The notes beneath the pieces were generated by a model. It did no database searches and was not told the origin of the DNA. It saw only the letters and a program-made list of their open reading frames with translations. Source: Bdellovibrio sp. (GTDB lineage: Bacteria > Bdellovibrionota > Bdellovibrionia > Bdellovibrionales > UBA1609). From it: DNA of 7,568 bases. The position numbers and the translations under genes are program-made. Location of the stretch: NCBI GenBank assembly GCA_003694355.1, contig RFKI01000323.1:1-7568 (forward strand), in the 5' to 3' direction. Shown piece by piece: positions 6,986-7,568 of this stretch (position 1 is the stretch's first letter; every line of letters starts with the position of its first letter).

Positions 6986-7568
6986 GCCTTCATGTTGTTG
7001 CCACACCTCTAGGTCATCCCGAAGATATCACTTTACGCGCTATAAAGTGCCTTAAAAACAGTGACGTGATTATTGGAGAAGAGCCCAAAGTCACACGACG
7101 TTTTTTAAAAAGCATTGAAGTCCCCTTGGATAAAATCCTTCTGTCCCTTAATGAACACTCCTCTCAAAAAGATCTTCTTGAACTGCTAGAGCTATGTAAA
7201 AAACAAAATGTGGCTCTCATAAGCGACTGTGGAACACCAGGGTTTTGCGACCCAGGTGCCGACCTGATTCGCCTATGCCGCCAACACAATATTCCCATCA
7301 CAAGTCTTCCTGGCCCCTCTAGCCTGATGCTCCTTCTCAGTATGAGCTCGCGTCCTTTAAAAAGCTTCTACTTTGCTGGTTTCTTGCCCCGCAAAACATC
7401 AGAGCGACAAAAAACCCTTCAGAAACTATCCACTCTCAAAGAACCCATTGTGCTCATGGACACTCCTTACCGCCTCCATAAGCTCTTGGATGAACTATCT
7501 GTATTTAAAAATCGCTCTTTTCTCATTGGACTTCAAATGACTCAGCCTGATGAAACATACATTGAGGG
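6982..7568 (+). CDS. RsmI-family 16S rRNA cytidine-2'-O-methyltransferase-like protein (3' end beyond window)
   Basis: 195 full codons, open at the right edge. Tetrapyrrole-methylase-fold SAM methyltransferase; the family type RsmI 2'-O-methylates C1402 of 16S rRNA. Seen: ATPLGHPEDITLRA (7-20), matching the RsmI TPIGNLxDITxRA start; IIGEEPKVTRRFL (30-42), where RsmI normally has AEDTRxTxxLL; LNEHS (56-60); ALISDCGTPGFCDPGADLI (78-96), the SAM-site block; SLPGPSSLM (108-116); FAGFLPRKTSERQ (131-143); and MDTPYRLHKLLDEL (159-172) in place of YESPHRL. Several positions thus depart from classical RsmI and recall a second COG0313 subgroup, so I leave the gene symbol blank. About 240-290 residues would be normal, so roughly 50-90 are missing. 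The ATGA overlap with the upstream barrel gene implies one transcript. Confidence 0.85.
   Translation, partial: MSLHVVATPLGHPEDITLRAIKCLKNSDVIIGEEPKVTRRFLKSIEVPLDKILLSLNEHSSQKDLLELLELCKKQNVALISDCGTPGFCDPGADLIRLCRQHNIPITSLPGPSSLMLLLSMSSRPLKSFYFAGFLPRKTSERQKTLQKLSTLKEPIVLMDTPYRLHKLLDELSVFKNRSFLIGLQMTQPDETYIE

Noticed and set aside
1..7568. CRISPR arrays, insertion sequences, tRNA or rRNA genes, riboswitches
   Set aside because: No spaced direct repeats, terminal inverted repeats, cloverleaf-like segments or long structured leaders were seen; the spacers are all 74 bp or less.

Overview
The window is a gene-dense stretch of moderately AT-rich bacterial DNA (low-to-mid 40s % GC by eye). It looks like a Gram-negative organism: one gene encodes a secreted protein that ends in what looks like an outer-membrane beta-barrel. 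The combination of a eukaryote-like cystathionine beta-synthase core, a protease/propeller/barrel fusion and a divergent RsmI-type methyltransferase would fit a Bdellovibrionota-like or other non-model proteobacterial-grade lineage. No marker here fixes the taxon.

Layout. Two divergent transcription units share a 74 bp spacer (4008-4081). Leftward (minus strand), in transcription order, are: a polytopic membrane protein with a possible PH-like cytoplasmic domain (4007-3150), a nucleoside phosphorylase-family enzyme (3106-2360), an AGCS-type sodium:amino-acid symporter (2390-942, overlapping the previous gene by 31 bp), and a cystathionine beta-synthase that runs off the left edge (871-1). The last gene has a plausible promoter of its own in the 70 bp gap before it. 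Rightward (plus strand) are: a 967-residue secreted protein combining an HExxH gluzincin domain, a TolB/PD40-type beta-propeller and a C-terminal Omp85-like barrel (4082-6985), followed with a 4 bp ATGA overlap by an RsmI-family tetrapyrrole-methylase-fold methyltransferase (6982 to the right edge).

How the genes may work together. The leftward genes suggest small-molecule salvage: a purine-nucleoside or thionucleoside cleaving enzyme, uptake of a small neutral amino acid, and condensation of serine with homocysteine. That is an inference from adjacency. The rightward pair couples an envelope protein to an rRNA-modification-type enzyme, and the overlap suggests translational coupling rather than shared function. 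The 967-residue fusion is the most interesting item. There is no sign of mobile elements, CRISPR, tRNA or rRNA, and no gap longer than 74 bp.
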